Shown in pieces: positions 1-8,857 of a DNA stretch of 64,000 nucleotides. This stretch comes from Jiangella sp. DSM 45060 (GTDB taxonomy: Bacteria; Actinomycetota; Actinomycetes; Jiangellales; Jiangellaceae): the NCBI RefSeq assembly GCF_900105175.1, contig NZ_LT629771.1:3348001-3412000 (forward strand), given 5' to 3'. How positions within the stretch are numbered: the stretch's first letter is position 1; every line of letters starts with the position of its first letter. Made by a program: the position numbers and the translations under genes. Below the pieces are notes generated by a model. That model saw only the letters and a program-made list of their open reading frames with translations. It was not told the origin of the DNA and did not search any database.

Positions 1-234
1 CGGCAGCTGGCGGCGGCCCCGCCACCGTCCGAGCCGCCCGGCGAACACCCCGGCGGGTGGCAGCCGCCGGGTGAGCCGGCGCCCGCGGGCGCCGCCACCC
101 GGGCACCCGCCCCGGCACTCGACCCCACCGTCCCCGAGGCCATCGACGTGCTCGGGATCGCCGGCCGCTCGGTGCTGCGCCGTATGGGCGCGGCCCTGGC
201 CCGTGTCGTGCGCCGGCTGTTCCGGCGCTCCTGA
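1..234 (+). CDS. C-terminal end of an unidentified protein (truncated by window edge)
   Basis: Frame 1 is open from the first base to a TGA at 232-234 and gives 77 residues. The visible part is a Pro/Ala/Gly-rich linker of about 45 residues followed by a segment rich in Leu, Arg and Val that ends in RRLFRRS. The basic amphipathic tail could contact membrane or nucleic acid, but no domain is recognisable. The stop lies 32 bases before the next gene, in the same direction, so the two may share a transcript. I do not recognise the family. Confidence 0.6.
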   Translation, partial: RQLAAAPPPSEPPGEHPGGWQPPGEPAPAGAATRAPAPALDPTVPEAIDVLGIAGRSVLRRMGAALARVVRRLFRRS

Positions 235-266
235 CCCCCCACCCGACGTCCCGTAAGGAGCCCACC

Positions 267-1361
267 GTGGCGAGCGGCACCACGATCACCGACGTGACCA
301 CCACCTTCCTCTCCATCCCGCTGGAGCGGCCGTTGGTCACGGCGGCGTTCCCGATCCCGGCCATCGACACCGCACTCGTGCAGGTGCGCACCGCCGACGG
401 CCATGAGGGCGTCGCCTGGAGCTTCGCCTTCGGGCGCGGGCGCGTCGCCAGCCTGGTCCGGCTCATCGACGATCTCGGCGAGCTGGCCGTCGGCGCCGAC
501 GCGGTGGCCACCGAGGCCCTGTGGGCGCGGCTGTCGAAGGCGGTGGAGTTCGCCGGCCGGCGTGGCCTCGCCGCGGCGGCGATCTCCACCATCGACACCG
601 CCTGCTGGGACATCACCGGCCAGGCCGCGGGCCTCCCCGTACACCGGCTGCTCGGCGGGTTCCGCGACCGGGTCGAGACGTACGCGAGCCAGGGCCTGTG
701 GCTGGACCGCGGCCGCGACGAGCTCGCCGCCGAGGCGCAGGCTCTGGCCGGTCAGGGCTTCCGGGCGGTCAAGATGCGCGCCGGGCTGCCGGACCCGGCC
801 GAGGACGTCGCGCGCGTGCGGGCGGTGCGCGAGGCCATCGGGCCCGACGTCGCGCTGATGGTCGACGCCAACCAGGCGTGGGACCTCAAGCAGACCCTCC
901 GCATGGCCCGCGACCTGGCCGAGTTCGACCTCTTCTGGCTGGAGGAGCCGATGCCGCACGGCCACATCGACGACTACGCGGCCGCGGCGCCGGCCATCGA
1001 GATGCCGCTGTGCACCGGTGAGTCGAACTACTTCGCCGACGAGCTGCTCCTCCTCGCCCGGCGACGAGCGGCGGACTACGTCATGCCCGACCTCATGCGC
1101 ATGGGCGGGGTGACGGAGTGGATGAAGGCGGCCCGGATGTGCGAGGTGTTCGGGCTGCGCGTCACGCCGCACCTGTTCATGGAGCACTCCGCGCACCTGG
1201 CCGGCGCGGCGCCCAACGTGGTGTGGCAGGAGTACCAGCCCTGGTGGCAGCCGATCCTGGAGACGCCCGTGCAGGTGGTCGACGGCTGCATCGCGCTGGG
1301 CGACGAGCCCGGCTTCGGCCTGCGGCTGTCCGCGTCCGCCGTCGCCGAGTACCGGCTCTGA
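267..1361 (+). CDS. Enolase-superfamily enzyme (mandelate racemase/muconate lactonizing type)
   Basis: A 364-residue cytosolic enzyme with the enolase-superfamily layout: an N-terminal capping domain, then a (beta/alpha)7beta barrel. Metal ligands and catalytic residues are visible: VKMRAG (Lys169 and Arg171, the KxK/KxR position), MVDANQ (Asp200, Asn202), WLEEP (Glu226/227), TGES (Glu252) and TPHLFMEH (His302). The Lys plus His pair resembles the mandelate racemase subgroup, whose members abstract the alpha-proton of a sugar acid or other carboxylate. The GTG start is supported by AAGGAG at 255-260. It precedes an amidohydrolase by 13 bases, so the two are probably co-transcribed. The substrate cannot be read from the sequence; a second, divergent superfamily member lies at 2731-3810. 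Confidence 0.9.
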   Translation: MASGTTITDVTTTFLSIPLERPLVTAAFPIPAIDTALVQVRTADGHEGVAWSFAFGRGRVASLVRLIDDLGELAVGADAVATEALWARLSKAVEFAGRRGLAAAAISTIDTACWDITGQAAGLPVHRLLGGFRDRVETYASQGLWLDRGRDELAAEAQALAGQGFRAVKMRAGLPDPAEDVARVRAVREAIGPDVALMVDANQAWDLKQTLRMARDLAEFDLFWLEEPMPHGHIDDYAAAAPAIEMPLCTGESNYFADELLLLARRRAADYVMPDLMRMGGVTEWMKAARMCEVFGLRVTPHLFMEHSAHLAGAAPNVVWQEYQPWWQPILETPVQVVDGCIALGDEPGFGLRLSASAVAEYRL

Positions 1362-1374
1362 AGGGGACGCGTCC

Positions 1375-2721
1375 GTGCCCACCCTCGACCTGCTGATCTC
1401 CGGCGGCACCGTCGTCACCTCCTCCGGTCGCCGCCGCGCCGACGTCGCCGTCCGCGACGGCCGCGTCGTCGCCGTCGGCCGGCTGGACGCCGACGCCGCG
1501 AGAGTGGTCGACGCCGGCGGCCTGCTCGTGCTGCCCGGCGGCGTCGACAGCCACGTGCACCTCATGGACCCCGGCGACATCGAGCGCGAGGACTTCCCCA
1601 CCGGCACCCGCGCCGCCGCGGCGGCCGGCACCACGACGATCGTCGAGCACTCCCACGGCGCGCCGGTGCGTACCGTGGCCGACCTGGACACCAAGGTCTC
1701 GTACTTGACCGGCCGGTCCAACGTCGACTACGCGCTGGCCGCGCACGCGTGGCCGGGCGCGGCCGGCAGCGTCGCCGGACTGTGGCGGGCCGGTGTCGCC
1801 TTCTTCAAGGTGTTCACCTGCACCACTCACGGCATCCCCGGCCACGGCGCCGCGGCGCTGCGCGGGCACCTGCGCGCGACCGCCGACGCCGGCGCCGTGA
1901 GCCTCGTCCACTGCGAGGACGAGTCGCTCACCGAGGACGCGGAGGCGCTGCTGCGTGCCGACGGGCGCGACGACGGCGGCCTGCTGCCCGAGTGGCGCGA
2001 CCGCGACGCCGAGGTGGTCGCCGCCGTCGTGACCGCCCTGCTGGCCCGGCGCAGCGGCGCGCGGCTCACCATCGCGCACGTCAGCCACCCGGAGGTGGCC
2101 GAGTACCTGGCCGGCGAGCGCCGCCGCGGCGCGCGCATCTGGGCCGAGACCTGCCCGCAGTACCTCCTGCTCCGTGAGGACGAGGTCGTCGAGCACGCGA
2201 CGTTCCGCAAGTTCACCCCGCCGGCGCGGGCCCGCAGCGACGCCGACGAGGCCGCGATGTGGCGGCTGCTGCGCGACGGTGTGCTGACCCATGTGTCGTC
2301 CGACCACGCGCCGGCGACCCGGGACCAGAAGACCGGGAGCATGTGGGACGTCCACTTCGGCCTGCCCGGTCTCGACACCACCATGCCGGCGCTGCTGGAC
2401 GCCGCCGCCCGGCAGCACCTCGCCTACGAGGACGTCGCGCGGCTCTACGCCGAGGTGCCGGCCCGGGTCTACGGTCTCTGGCCGCGCAAGGGCGCCGTCG
2501 CACCCGGCTTCGACGCCGACCTCGCCCTGGTCGACCCGGACGTCGAGTGGGAGCTGCGCGACGCGTCCGTGCTGTCCAAGGCCGGCTGGACCCCGTACGA
2601 CGGCCGCCGGGTCACCGGCCGGGTGATCCGCACGTACCTGCGCGGACGCCTCGTCGCCCAGGACGGCCGGCCGGCCGACGACCGCACCGGCCGGTTCGTC
2701 CCGGGCCTGGGGCGGACGTAG
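1375..2721 (+). CDS. Cyclic amidohydrolase (allantoinase/hydantoinase/dihydroorotase family)
   Basis: A 448-residue member of the urease-related amidohydrolase superfamily, which hydrolyses cyclic amides using two metals. Visible ligands are HVH (His60, His62) in HVHLMDPG, the carbamylated-lysine candidate Lys145 in FFKVF, HCED, the IAHVSHPE histidine, and Asp310 in SSDHAP. The segment after HVH (DPGDIEREDFPTGTRAA) resembles allantoinases and hydantoinases more than pyrimidine-pathway dihydroorotases, and no pyrimidine genes are nearby. The GTG start is preceded by AAGGGGA at 1361-1367. Its pairing with an enolase-superfamily racemase suggests catabolism of a chiral ureide or hydantoin, but this is inference. 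Confidence 0.85.
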   Translation: MPTLDLLISGGTVVTSSGRRRADVAVRDGRVVAVGRLDADAARVVDAGGLLVLPGGVDSHVHLMDPGDIEREDFPTGTRAAAAAGTTTIVEHSHGAPVRTVADLDTKVSYLTGRSNVDYALAAHAWPGAAGSVAGLWRAGVAFFKVFTCTTHGIPGHGAAALRGHLRATADAGAVSLVHCEDESLTEDAEALLRADGRDDGGLLPEWRDRDAEVVAAVVTALLARRSGARLTIAHVSHPEVAEYLAGERRRGARIWAETCPQYLLLREDEVVEHATFRKFTPPARARSDADEAAMWRLLRDGVLTHVSSDHAPATRDQKTGSMWDVHFGLPGLDTTMPALLDAAARQHLAYEDVARLYAEVPARVYGLWPRKGAVAPGFDADLALVDPDVEWELRDASVLSKAGWTPYDGRRVTGRVIRTYLRGRLVAQDGRPADDRTGRFVPGLGRT

Positions 2722-2730
2722 GTCAGCCGG

Positions 2731-3810
2731 TCACGCACCGTCCCGGAAGGTGAGGCCGAGGCCGGGTCGGGTGTGGGCGGTGAGGTGGCCGCTGGTGATG
2801 GTGACGGGGCTGGGTGTGGTGAGGCAGTCGAGGGCGGTGAAGGAGGCGTCTTCGACGTCCTCGACGAGGGTCGGTTCGGGCAGGGTGAGCGCGAGTTGGC
2901 CGGACAGTTCCGGGAGGAGGTGGGGGGCGAGGGTGGCGCCGTGGGCGCGGGCGAGTGCGGTGATGCGCAGGAACGGGGTGATGCCGCCGACGCGGACGAT
3001 GTTGGGTTGGATGATGTCGCAGGCGCCGGCGTCGAGCAGGTCGCGGAAGCGGTGCAGGGTGTGGGCGTTCTCGCCGAGCGCGATCGGCACCTCGACGGCG
3101 CCGCGGAGCTGGGTGTAGGCGCGGGTGGCGTCGGCGAGGAGGGGTTCCTCGACCCAGGTGAGGTCGAACCGGGCGAGGGCGGTGATGGCGCGGCGCGCGG
3201 CGGGCAGGTCCCAGCGCTGGTTCGCGTCGACCATGAGCCGGCGCCCGGGCCCGATCACGTCCCGCACCGCCGCGACGCGTTCGACGTCCTCGCCCAGGTC
3301 CGGGCGGCCGACCTTGATCTTGACCGCTCGGTGGCCGGCCGCGACCCACCGCCCGGCCTGCTCGACCAGCTGGTCGAGGGGGTAGTGCAGGTTGACGCCG
3401 CTGCCGTAGACCTCGACGGAGTCTCGTTGCCGGCCGAGCAGGTCGACGAGTGCGGTGTTGTGGTGGCGGGCGCGCAGGTCCCACAGCGCCAGGTCGATGC
3501 CGGCGAGGGCGAGGGTGGTGATGCCGCCGCTGCCGGCCTCGTGCAGGTGCCGCCACAACCCGTCCCACACGGGTTCGGGGTCGGCCGGCTTTCCGACGAC
3601 GAACGCCGCGCAGTCGTCATCGATCAGGGCCCGGATGGCGGTGGCGCCGATGGTGGGGGTCCAGGAGAACCCGGTCCCGGTGGCGCCGTCCGCGGTGGTG
3701 ACGTCGACGACGATGACGTGCACCCGCGGCACGTCCGGCCCCCACGGCCGGGGCAGCGGGATGCGCAGCAGCCGCGTCGCCACCGAGGCGATGAGGTCAG
3801 GCGAGCCCAT
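2731..3810 (-). CDS. Enolase-superfamily dehydratase/cycloisomerase-like enzyme
   Basis: A 359-residue enzyme with the complete superfamily signature: KIKVG (KxK), MVDANQRWD, WVEEPLL, LGENAH and APHLLPELSG. The KxK plus His pattern is typical of MR/MLE-type sugar-acid dehydratases and racemases. It is the last gene of the leftward operon. Its ATG overlaps the end of the KdgD-like gene by 14 bases, which implies translational coupling. Next to a 5-dehydro-4-deoxyglucarate dehydratase homologue, the likely role is aldarate/aldonate dehydration or aldarolactone isomerisation. It ends 9 bases from the convergent amidohydrolase with no obvious terminator between them. It is not a close duplicate of the enzyme at 267-1361. 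Confidence 0.9.
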   Translation of the reverse strand: MGSPDLIASVATRLLRIPLPRPWGPDVPRVHVIVVDVTTADGATGTGFSWTPTIGATAIRALIDDDCAAFVVGKPADPEPVWDGLWRHLHEAGSGGITTLALAGIDLALWDLRARHHNTALVDLLGRQRDSVEVYGSGVNLHYPLDQLVEQAGRWVAAGHRAVKIKVGRPDLGEDVERVAAVRDVIGPGRRLMVDANQRWDLPAARRAITALARFDLTWVEEPLLADATRAYTQLRGAVEVPIALGENAHTLHRFRDLLDAGACDIIQPNIVRVGGITPFLRITALARAHGATLAPHLLPELSGQLALTLPEPTLVEDVEDASFTALDCLTTPSPVTITSGHLTAHTRPGLGLTFRDGA

Positions 3811-4696
3811 CGGCCACCGCGAGCAACTGGCGCAACTGGTCGAGGTGGGCCGGGGACGGATCGGTCAGTGGTGGGCGCACGGCGCCGGCGTCGAGGCCGC
3901 GCAGCCGGACGGCGGCCTTGACCAGCGACACGGCGTAGCCGGGGACCTGATCGCGCAGCCGCACCAGCGGGGTGAAGAACTCCACCAGCAGCCGCTCACG
4001 CTGGGCGTCGTCGCCGGTGGCCAGGGCGTGGTGGAACGCCAGGGACACGTGGGGGGCGAAGCAGAACACCGCCGACGAATACAACGGCACCCCGATCGCC
4101 CGGTAGGCGGCCTGGGTCTGCTCCGCGGTGGGCATGCCGTTGAAGAACAAGAACCCCTCACCGGCCTCGGCGCGGACCGCGAGCACGATGCGCTGCATCA
4201 GGTCCAGATCGCCCAGCCCGTCCTTGAACCCCACCACCCTCGGGTGCCGCGCCAACCGGGCCACCGACTCCGGGGTGAACCGGACCCCGCCGCGCTGATA
4301 CAGCACCAGCGGCAGACCGGTCGCCGCGGCGACCGCCTCGACGTAGGCCACCAGCCCGTCGCCCGGCCCGGCCACCAGATACGGCGGCAGCACCAGCAAC
4401 CCATCCGCGCCGGCCCCCTCCGCGCGGCGGGCGCAGGCGATCGCGTGCGGGAGCGGACCGCCGGTGCCGGCGAACACCGGCACCGCTGCGTTGACGGCCT
4501 CGACCGCGGTCGACACCACCAGCTCGTGCTCGTCGGCGTCCAGAGCGTGGAACTCGCCGGTCCCACACGCCGCGAACACCGCCCCCGGCCCATGCTCCAA
4601 CCCGCCCTTCACGTGGAGGGCCAGCACGCCCGCGTCGACCGCCCCGGACCCGTCGAACGGGGTCACCGGGAAGAACAACACACCATCGAGTTTCAT
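3797..4696 (-). CDS. kdgD: 5-dehydro-4-deoxyglucarate dehydratase-like (DHDPS/NAL family)
   Basis: A 299-residue TIM-barrel class I aldolase-type protein. The N-terminal FFPVTPFDG and FAACGTGEFHAL segments are hallmarks of KdgD, which converts 5-dehydro-4-deoxy-D-glucarate to 2,5-dioxopentanoate with loss of water and CO2. LVLYQRGG contains the conserved Tyr, and GFKDGLGDLDLMQRI contains the Schiff-base lysine. The ATG at 4696 overlaps the preceding gene's stop as ATGA, preferred over an in-frame ATG six codons upstream. In the operon it follows an NAD-dependent sugar dehydrogenase/epimerase candidate and precedes an enolase-superfamily enzyme, matching an oxidative uronate/aldarate route. 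A generic DHDPS-family lyase on a different 2-keto acid is the alternative. Confidence 0.85.
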   Translation of the reverse strand: MKLDGVLFFPVTPFDGSGAVDAGVLALHVKGGLEHGPGAVFAACGTGEFHALDADEHELVVSTAVEAVNAAVPVFAGTGGPLPHAIACARRAEGAGADGLLVLPPYLVAGPGDGLVAYVEAVAAATGLPLVLYQRGGVRFTPESVARLARHPRVVGFKDGLGDLDLMQRIVLAVRAEAGEGFLFFNGMPTAEQTQAAYRAIGVPLYSSAVFCFAPHVSLAFHHALATGDDAQRERLLVEFFTPLVRLRDQVPGYAVSLVKAAVRLRGLDAGAVRPPLTDPSPAHLDQLRQLLAVADGLA

Positions 4697-5577
4697 CGCA
4701 GCTCCGTCCGCCAAGATCGTGCCGGTTTCCAGCCCAGCAACCGTTCCGCGTTCGCGTTCTCGAATGCCGACTTGGACCCGGTCAGCCGGCCGGCCAGTCC
4801 TGCGGTGCCCGGGTGGAACCGCGGCAACAACTCCGCCAACGGCGCCCGCGCCAACGCATCCGCCGCGCCGGCGAAGAACGTCTCCCCATTCGGCACCTCA
4901 TCCCCCCTCGACAGGATCAGGCCGATGAGGTCCGCGGCGTCACGGGCATCGACATAGTTGAACAACGACCCCGCCGCCAGCGACGGATCGTCCAGCCGCT
5001 CCCGCACCGTGTGCCCCAACTGCGTCGGCCCACCGGCCCACTCCTCCTCGCCGATCACGTAACACGGCCGGACGACGCTGACCCGCATCCGCTCACCCAC
5101 CCGGGCGGCGAACATCCGCACCACCTGCTCCGCCACCAGCTTCGACAACCCATACGCATGCCACGGCGCCACCGGATGCGCCTCATCAACCGGCAGATAC
5201 GACGGCACCCACCCGCCCGGCGCGCCATACCCCACCACCGTCGGACTACTCGCCACCACCACCGACCCCACCCCGGCGTCCAACGCGGCCGCACACACGT
5301 TGTGAGCCAACGCCGTGTTCACCCGCAAGATCTCCCCCTCCGGCCGGCTGAACGGCACCGCCACCGCCGCCAAATGCACCACCGCGTCCGGACCCACCCG
5401 CCCCACCGCCCACCGCGCCTCCTCCACCACCGCCAGATCAGCCGCGAACCACCCCCCACCATGACGCCGGCCCGGCGCACACCGGTCCACACTCACCACC
5501 TCATGCCCCAACCCCAACAACCCCTCCACCACCGCCACACCCAACCGACCCGACCCACCCGTCACCAGCACCTTCAT
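4693..5577 (-). CDS. NAD-dependent epimerase/dehydratase family protein (uronate dehydrogenase-like context)
   Basis: A 294-residue extended short-chain dehydrogenase/reductase. The N-terminal Rossmann motif GGSGRLG, the VVHLAA strand, a SSPTVVGYG segment and the catalytic Tyr-x-x-x-Lys in AYGLSKLVAE are all present. The family oxidises or epimerises nucleotide sugars or free sugars using a bound or exchangeable NAD. Because it is coupled by ATGA overlaps to both the Gfo/Idh enzyme and the KdgD homologue, a uronate dehydrogenase role (uronate to aldarolactone) would complete an oxidative pathway. That is inference from neighbours; the sequence itself shows only the SDR fold. The start at 5577 is fixed by the ATGA overlap. 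Confidence 0.85.
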   Translation of the reverse strand: MKVLVTGGSGRLGVAVVEGLLGLGHEVVSVDRCAPGRRHGGGWFAADLAVVEEARWAVGRVGPDAVVHLAAVAVPFSRPEGEILRVNTALAHNVCAAALDAGVGSVVVASSPTVVGYGAPGGWVPSYLPVDEAHPVAPWHAYGLSKLVAEQVVRMFAARVGERMRVSVVRPCYVIGEEEWAGGPTQLGHTVRERLDDPSLAAGSLFNYVDARDAADLIGLILSRGDEVPNGETFFAGAADALARAPLAELLPRFHPGTAGLAGRLTGSKSAFENANAERLLGWKPARSWRTELR

Positions 5578-6893
5578 CGCGGGCCCAGCGGGAGGCCGAG
5601 GTCCGCGACCCGGACCGGACGCCCGGTCGCCAGGGACTCGTTGGCGGCCAGCCCGACGGCGATGCTGCGGAACCCGTCGGCGAGACCAGCGGGCCGGCGC
5701 AGCGGGTCGTCGCCCGGCCCGCGGAACAGGTCGTCGAGGAGCAGCGCGTCGCCGCCGCCGTGCCCGTGCGGCCCATGCGCACCCTGCGGCACCGGCACCT
5801 CGACCGCCCGTTCCCAGTGCCGCTGCAGCACGATGCGGTCGCCCTCGGCCCGGACGGCGTCGGCGCCCGGCTCCGCGGCCTGGTGCGCCGTCTCGACGAC
5901 CTCGAGCTCGAGCCGGCCGGCCGTGCCGTTGACGGCGACCCGGTAGCCCTCCCACGGGGCGTGCGCGTTCAGGGAGTACGTCATGGCGGCGCCGCGCTCG
6001 TAGCCCACCAGCACGCTGAGGTTGTCCTCGATGCTGATGCCCTCGCCGAACACGTCCTGGTCGCGGAGGTAGCCGTCGTCGCCCTCGGCCTCCAGGTACA
6101 GCCGCCGCAGCGTGTCGTCGGCGGCCAGGTCGAGCGCGAACGGGTCGTCCGCGCGGGCGGGGTCGTCGCGGCTGCGCGCCGGTCGCGGGCCGAGTCCGCG
6201 CTCCGCGGCCCGCCGGGCGCCGTAGAACCGCAGCCCGCCGAGCGCGAACACCGTCGCCGGCACGTCCTCGAGCCACCAGTTGGCGAGGTCGAAGTGGTGG
6301 GTCGCCTTGTGCACCAGCAGCCCGCCGGACTTGTCCTTCTCCCGATGCCACCGCCTGAAGTAGTCCGCACCGTGCGCGGTGTCGAGCAGCCACTCGAAGT
6401 GCACCGACGTGACGTCACCAACGGCGCCGGACGCGATCAGCCGCCGCACCTCGGTGTTGCGCGGCGAGTAGCGGTAGTTGAAGGTCAGCACCGCACGGGC
6501 CGCGCTCTCCTCCGCCGCGCGCGCGATGGCGAGGGCGTGGCCGGCGCTGGTCGTGAGCGGTTTCTCGACGATGACGTCGCAGCCGTGCTCCAGCGCCGCG
6601 ACGACGTAGCGGTGGTGCGTCCAGTCCGGCGAGGTGACGATGACCCCGTCGGGGCGGACCTCCGCCAGCAGGGCGGCGAAGTCGTCGGGACCGTACCGGC
6701 GCGGGGCCGGGGCGTCGCCGTGCACGGAGCGGTAGCGGTCGTCGTAGTACGACATCCGGACCGCGTTGACGTCGCACCAGGCCACGGGGGTGCCCACGTC
6801 GGCGTGGGTGGTCAGCAGCGCGTCCACGTACAGCTGCGCCCGGTTCCCGGTGCCGACGACGGCGTACCGCCTGCGGCCGACTGTCAGGTTCAC
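5574..6893 (-). CDS. Gfo/Idh/MocA family sugar oxidoreductase
   Basis: A 439-residue NAD(P)-dependent dehydrogenase. The N-terminal Rossmann segment YAVVGTGNRAQLY, the EKPLTTS motif with its conserved Lys, and GGLLVHKATHHFDLANWW with the catalytic-region histidines identify the family. Such enzymes oxidise a hydroxyl of sugars, inositols or glycosides, and some start beta-elimination of glycosidic bonds. It is longer than the usual 330-390 residues; the extra length lies in an insertion around residues 225-290 and in the C-terminal beta-sheet domain. The GTG start at 6893 overlaps the upstream stop as GTGA. It probably acts on the imported sugar before the epimerase and KdgD steps. Confidence 0.9.
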   Translation of the reverse strand: MNLTVGRRRYAVVGTGNRAQLYVDALLTTHADVGTPVAWCDVNAVRMSYYDDRYRSVHGDAPAPRRYGPDDFAALLAEVRPDGVIVTSPDWTHHRYVVAALEHGCDVIVEKPLTTSAGHALAIARAAEESAARAVLTFNYRYSPRNTEVRRLIASGAVGDVTSVHFEWLLDTAHGADYFRRWHREKDKSGGLLVHKATHHFDLANWWLEDVPATVFALGGLRFYGARRAAERGLGPRPARSRDDPARADDPFALDLAADDTLRRLYLEAEGDDGYLRDQDVFGEGISIEDNLSVLVGYERGAAMTYSLNAHAPWEGYRVAVNGTAGRLELEVVETAHQAAEPGADAVRAEGDRIVLQRHWERAVEVPVPQGAHGPHGHGGGDALLLDDLFRGPGDDPLRRPAGLADGFRSIAVGLAANESLATGRPVRVADLGLPLGPR

Positions 6894-8857
6894 TGCTGCT
6901 CCATCTCCCATTGGTTCGTGTACCGGCCGCGCAGTGCCGCCGCGAGCTGCTCCGGCGGGCAGTGGCGGGCCAGGCCCGGGACGACGCACTGGTTGTCGCG
7001 TTCGGGCCCGTAGAAGCGGGTGTTGACGATGCGCACCGGATCCAGCGGCGGGGTCAGGCAGACGACCTCGGCGACGCCGGGATCCAGGGCGCCGGCCAGG
7101 ACCGCGAGGAACGCGCCCTGACCGGCGCCGACCAGCCGGACGGGACCGTCCGCGCCGGGCCAGCCCCGGACGAACGCGACGGCGCGCAGGACGTCGTACA
7201 CGCGGGCCGCGCCGAGGCTGTCGGCCAGGCAGACGAGGTCGGCGACGATCTTGTACATCGTGCCGTAGTTCTGTTCCAGGCCGAACTCGTTGAACCGGTG
7301 CACCGCGAGGGCGCCGGTGCCGCGGACGTCCAGCACGACCACGCGCCGGCCGGCGGCCCGGGCGCGGGCGCAGGCGTCGAGGTGGGCGGAGAGGTCCTCG
7401 GTGCCGCGGTCGAGCACGAGGAGGTCCGTCCCCGCTGCCCCGGCGCCGGTCGGCTCCAGCACGATCGCGGCGTTGACGACGTCGCGCTCGGACCACCAGA
7501 ACGCCTTGCGCGCGCCGGACTCGGGGTCGGTCCACCACCGCGGGTAGAACTCCGGCCCCGGATCGCGGCCCGACCACACCTGGTCGTGCAGCCAGGGCAC
7601 GCCACCGGCCTCGCCCGCGCCGGCCGGCGCCCCGGCCAGGCGTTCCCGGTTGAGCTCGAAGACCTGGCGCGCGGCCGGGTGGTCGGTGGAGATCTGACCG
7701 GTCCGGGTGCACTGTAGCTCTGCGGCCGTGTGCAGCACCGGTTCCGGGAGCGCTCGCTCATCGGGCGCCCACGACGTCGCGCCCAACTGCCGGGCGAAGA
7801 ACTCGACCGCCTCCCCCGCGAGCTCCGGGCCGAGGCCGTGCTCGCCGTCGGCGCGCACGTGCGTCAGCGAGCCGCCGGTCAGGTCGAAGACCCGCCGGGC
7901 CCGTTGAACCGTGCGGATGGCGCCCTCGACGCAGAAGAAGTCGGAGTTCGCCGAGAGCACCAGCGTCGGCCGGGGCGCCATGGCGATGAGGAGGTCCTCG
8001 TGGTCGATGCCCGCCAGCGCGCCGCCCGGGATGATCTGCTCCGGGTCCTGTGCCTGGCCGGAGCGCTGGTACTCCTCGCGGCCGGTGATGAAGCAGCTCG
8101 GCGCCGCGGCGGCGATCCGCGGCTCCACCAGCATGAGCCAGGTGGCCTGCGTGCCGCCGCCGCTGTTGCCGGCCACGCCGATCCGATCCGGGTCGACCTC
8201 GGGGCGCGCGGCCAGGTAGTCCAGGGCGCGCCGGGCGTCGCTGACGAAGTAGCGCGCGATGGTGTCGCCCGCCCACCAGCACTGCACGCCGGCGTGGACG
8301 TGCTCGGGCACGTTGGCCGCGATGAGCTCCTTCCCGTCGGCGTCGAGGTAGCTCTTGCGCTCGCCCTGCCCGATCGAGTCGAACGTCAGCACCACCAGGC
8401 CGGCCCGGGCCAGCCGGGCACACATGGCCTGGTAGCGGGGGGCGGCCTTGCCGGAGTCGGCGTGCCCGCAGAGGAACAGCACCGCGCCGGCCGGGCGGGC
8501 GGGTGTCGCGTCGTCCGGCCGGTACAGGTTCGCCGGGATCAGGACGCCGCCGCCGACGTCGAGCACCAGCTTGTCGATCGAGTACCCGTCCGCCGCAAGC
8601 GTGCCGGCCGGCCGGGCCGCGGGGACCGGCCGGTCGTCCGGCAGGTCCCCGCCCAGGGCGTCGAGGGCGAGCTTGCGCAGCTCCTCCTGCCGCCGGCGCA
8701 CGTCGTCGGGGGTCCGCAGCAAGTCGTTGGCGCGCCGGCCGGCCGCGAGCCACTCGCTGGTCCGCCGGTGGACGTTCTGCTGCACCTGCAGCGACGGGTC
8801 GTACATCCCGTCGAGGAAGTCGCGGAACCCCGGCACCGTGCCGTCGGCGTCAGCCAT
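6890..8857 (-). CDS. Large alpha/beta hydrolase (acetyl xylan esterase/dienelactone hydrolase-like), two-lobed
   Basis: A 655-residue protein without a signal peptide. The first half carries an alpha/beta-hydrolase core: AVLFLCGHADSGK (oxyanion region), DSIGQGER, the nucleophile elbow GNSGGG near 8160, the strand APRPTLVLSANSDFF expected to carry the acid, and a candidate His in DGEHG. The second half looks like another hydrolase lobe with LVGAGQGAFL near 7100-7135, where the elbow serine is replaced by Gln. The family cleaves carboxyl esters, for example acetyl or acyl groups on sugars. Its stop overlaps the next gene as GTGA and its start overlaps the beta-helix gene by 8 bases, so it is firmly within the operon. 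A cytoplasmic de-esterification of the imported oligosaccharide is likely. Confidence 0.85.
   Translation of the reverse strand: MADADGTVPGFRDFLDGMYDPSLQVQQNVHRRTSEWLAAGRRANDLLRTPDDVRRRQEELRKLALDALGGDLPDDRPVPAARPAGTLAADGYSIDKLVLDVGGGVLIPANLYRPDDATPARPAGAVLFLCGHADSGKAAPRYQAMCARLARAGLVVLTFDSIGQGERKSYLDADGKELIAANVPEHVHAGVQCWWAGDTIARYFVSDARRALDYLAARPEVDPDRIGVAGNSGGGTQATWLMLVEPRIAAAAPSCFITGREEYQRSGQAQDPEQIIPGGALAGIDHEDLLIAMAPRPTLVLSANSDFFCVEGAIRTVQRARRVFDLTGGSLTHVRADGEHGLGPELAGEAVEFFARQLGATSWAPDERALPEPVLHTAAELQCTRTGQISTDHPAARQVFELNRERLAGAPAGAGEAGGVPWLHDQVWSGRDPGPEFYPRWWTDPESGARKAFWWSERDVVNAAIVLEPTGAGAAGTDLLVLDRGTEDLSAHLDACARARAAGRRVVVLDVRGTGALAVHRFNEFGLEQNYGTMYKIVADLVCLADSLGAARVYDVLRAVAFVRGWPGADGPVRLVGAGQGAFLAVLAGALDPGVAEVVCLTPPLDPVRIVNTRFYGPERDNQCVVPGLARHCPPEQLAAALRGRYTNQWEMEQQ

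Noticed and set aside
1375-2721. Pyrimidine-biosynthesis dihydroorotase (pyrC)
   Set aside because: No pyrimidine genes nearby, and the region after HVH is more like allantoinases and hydantoinases.
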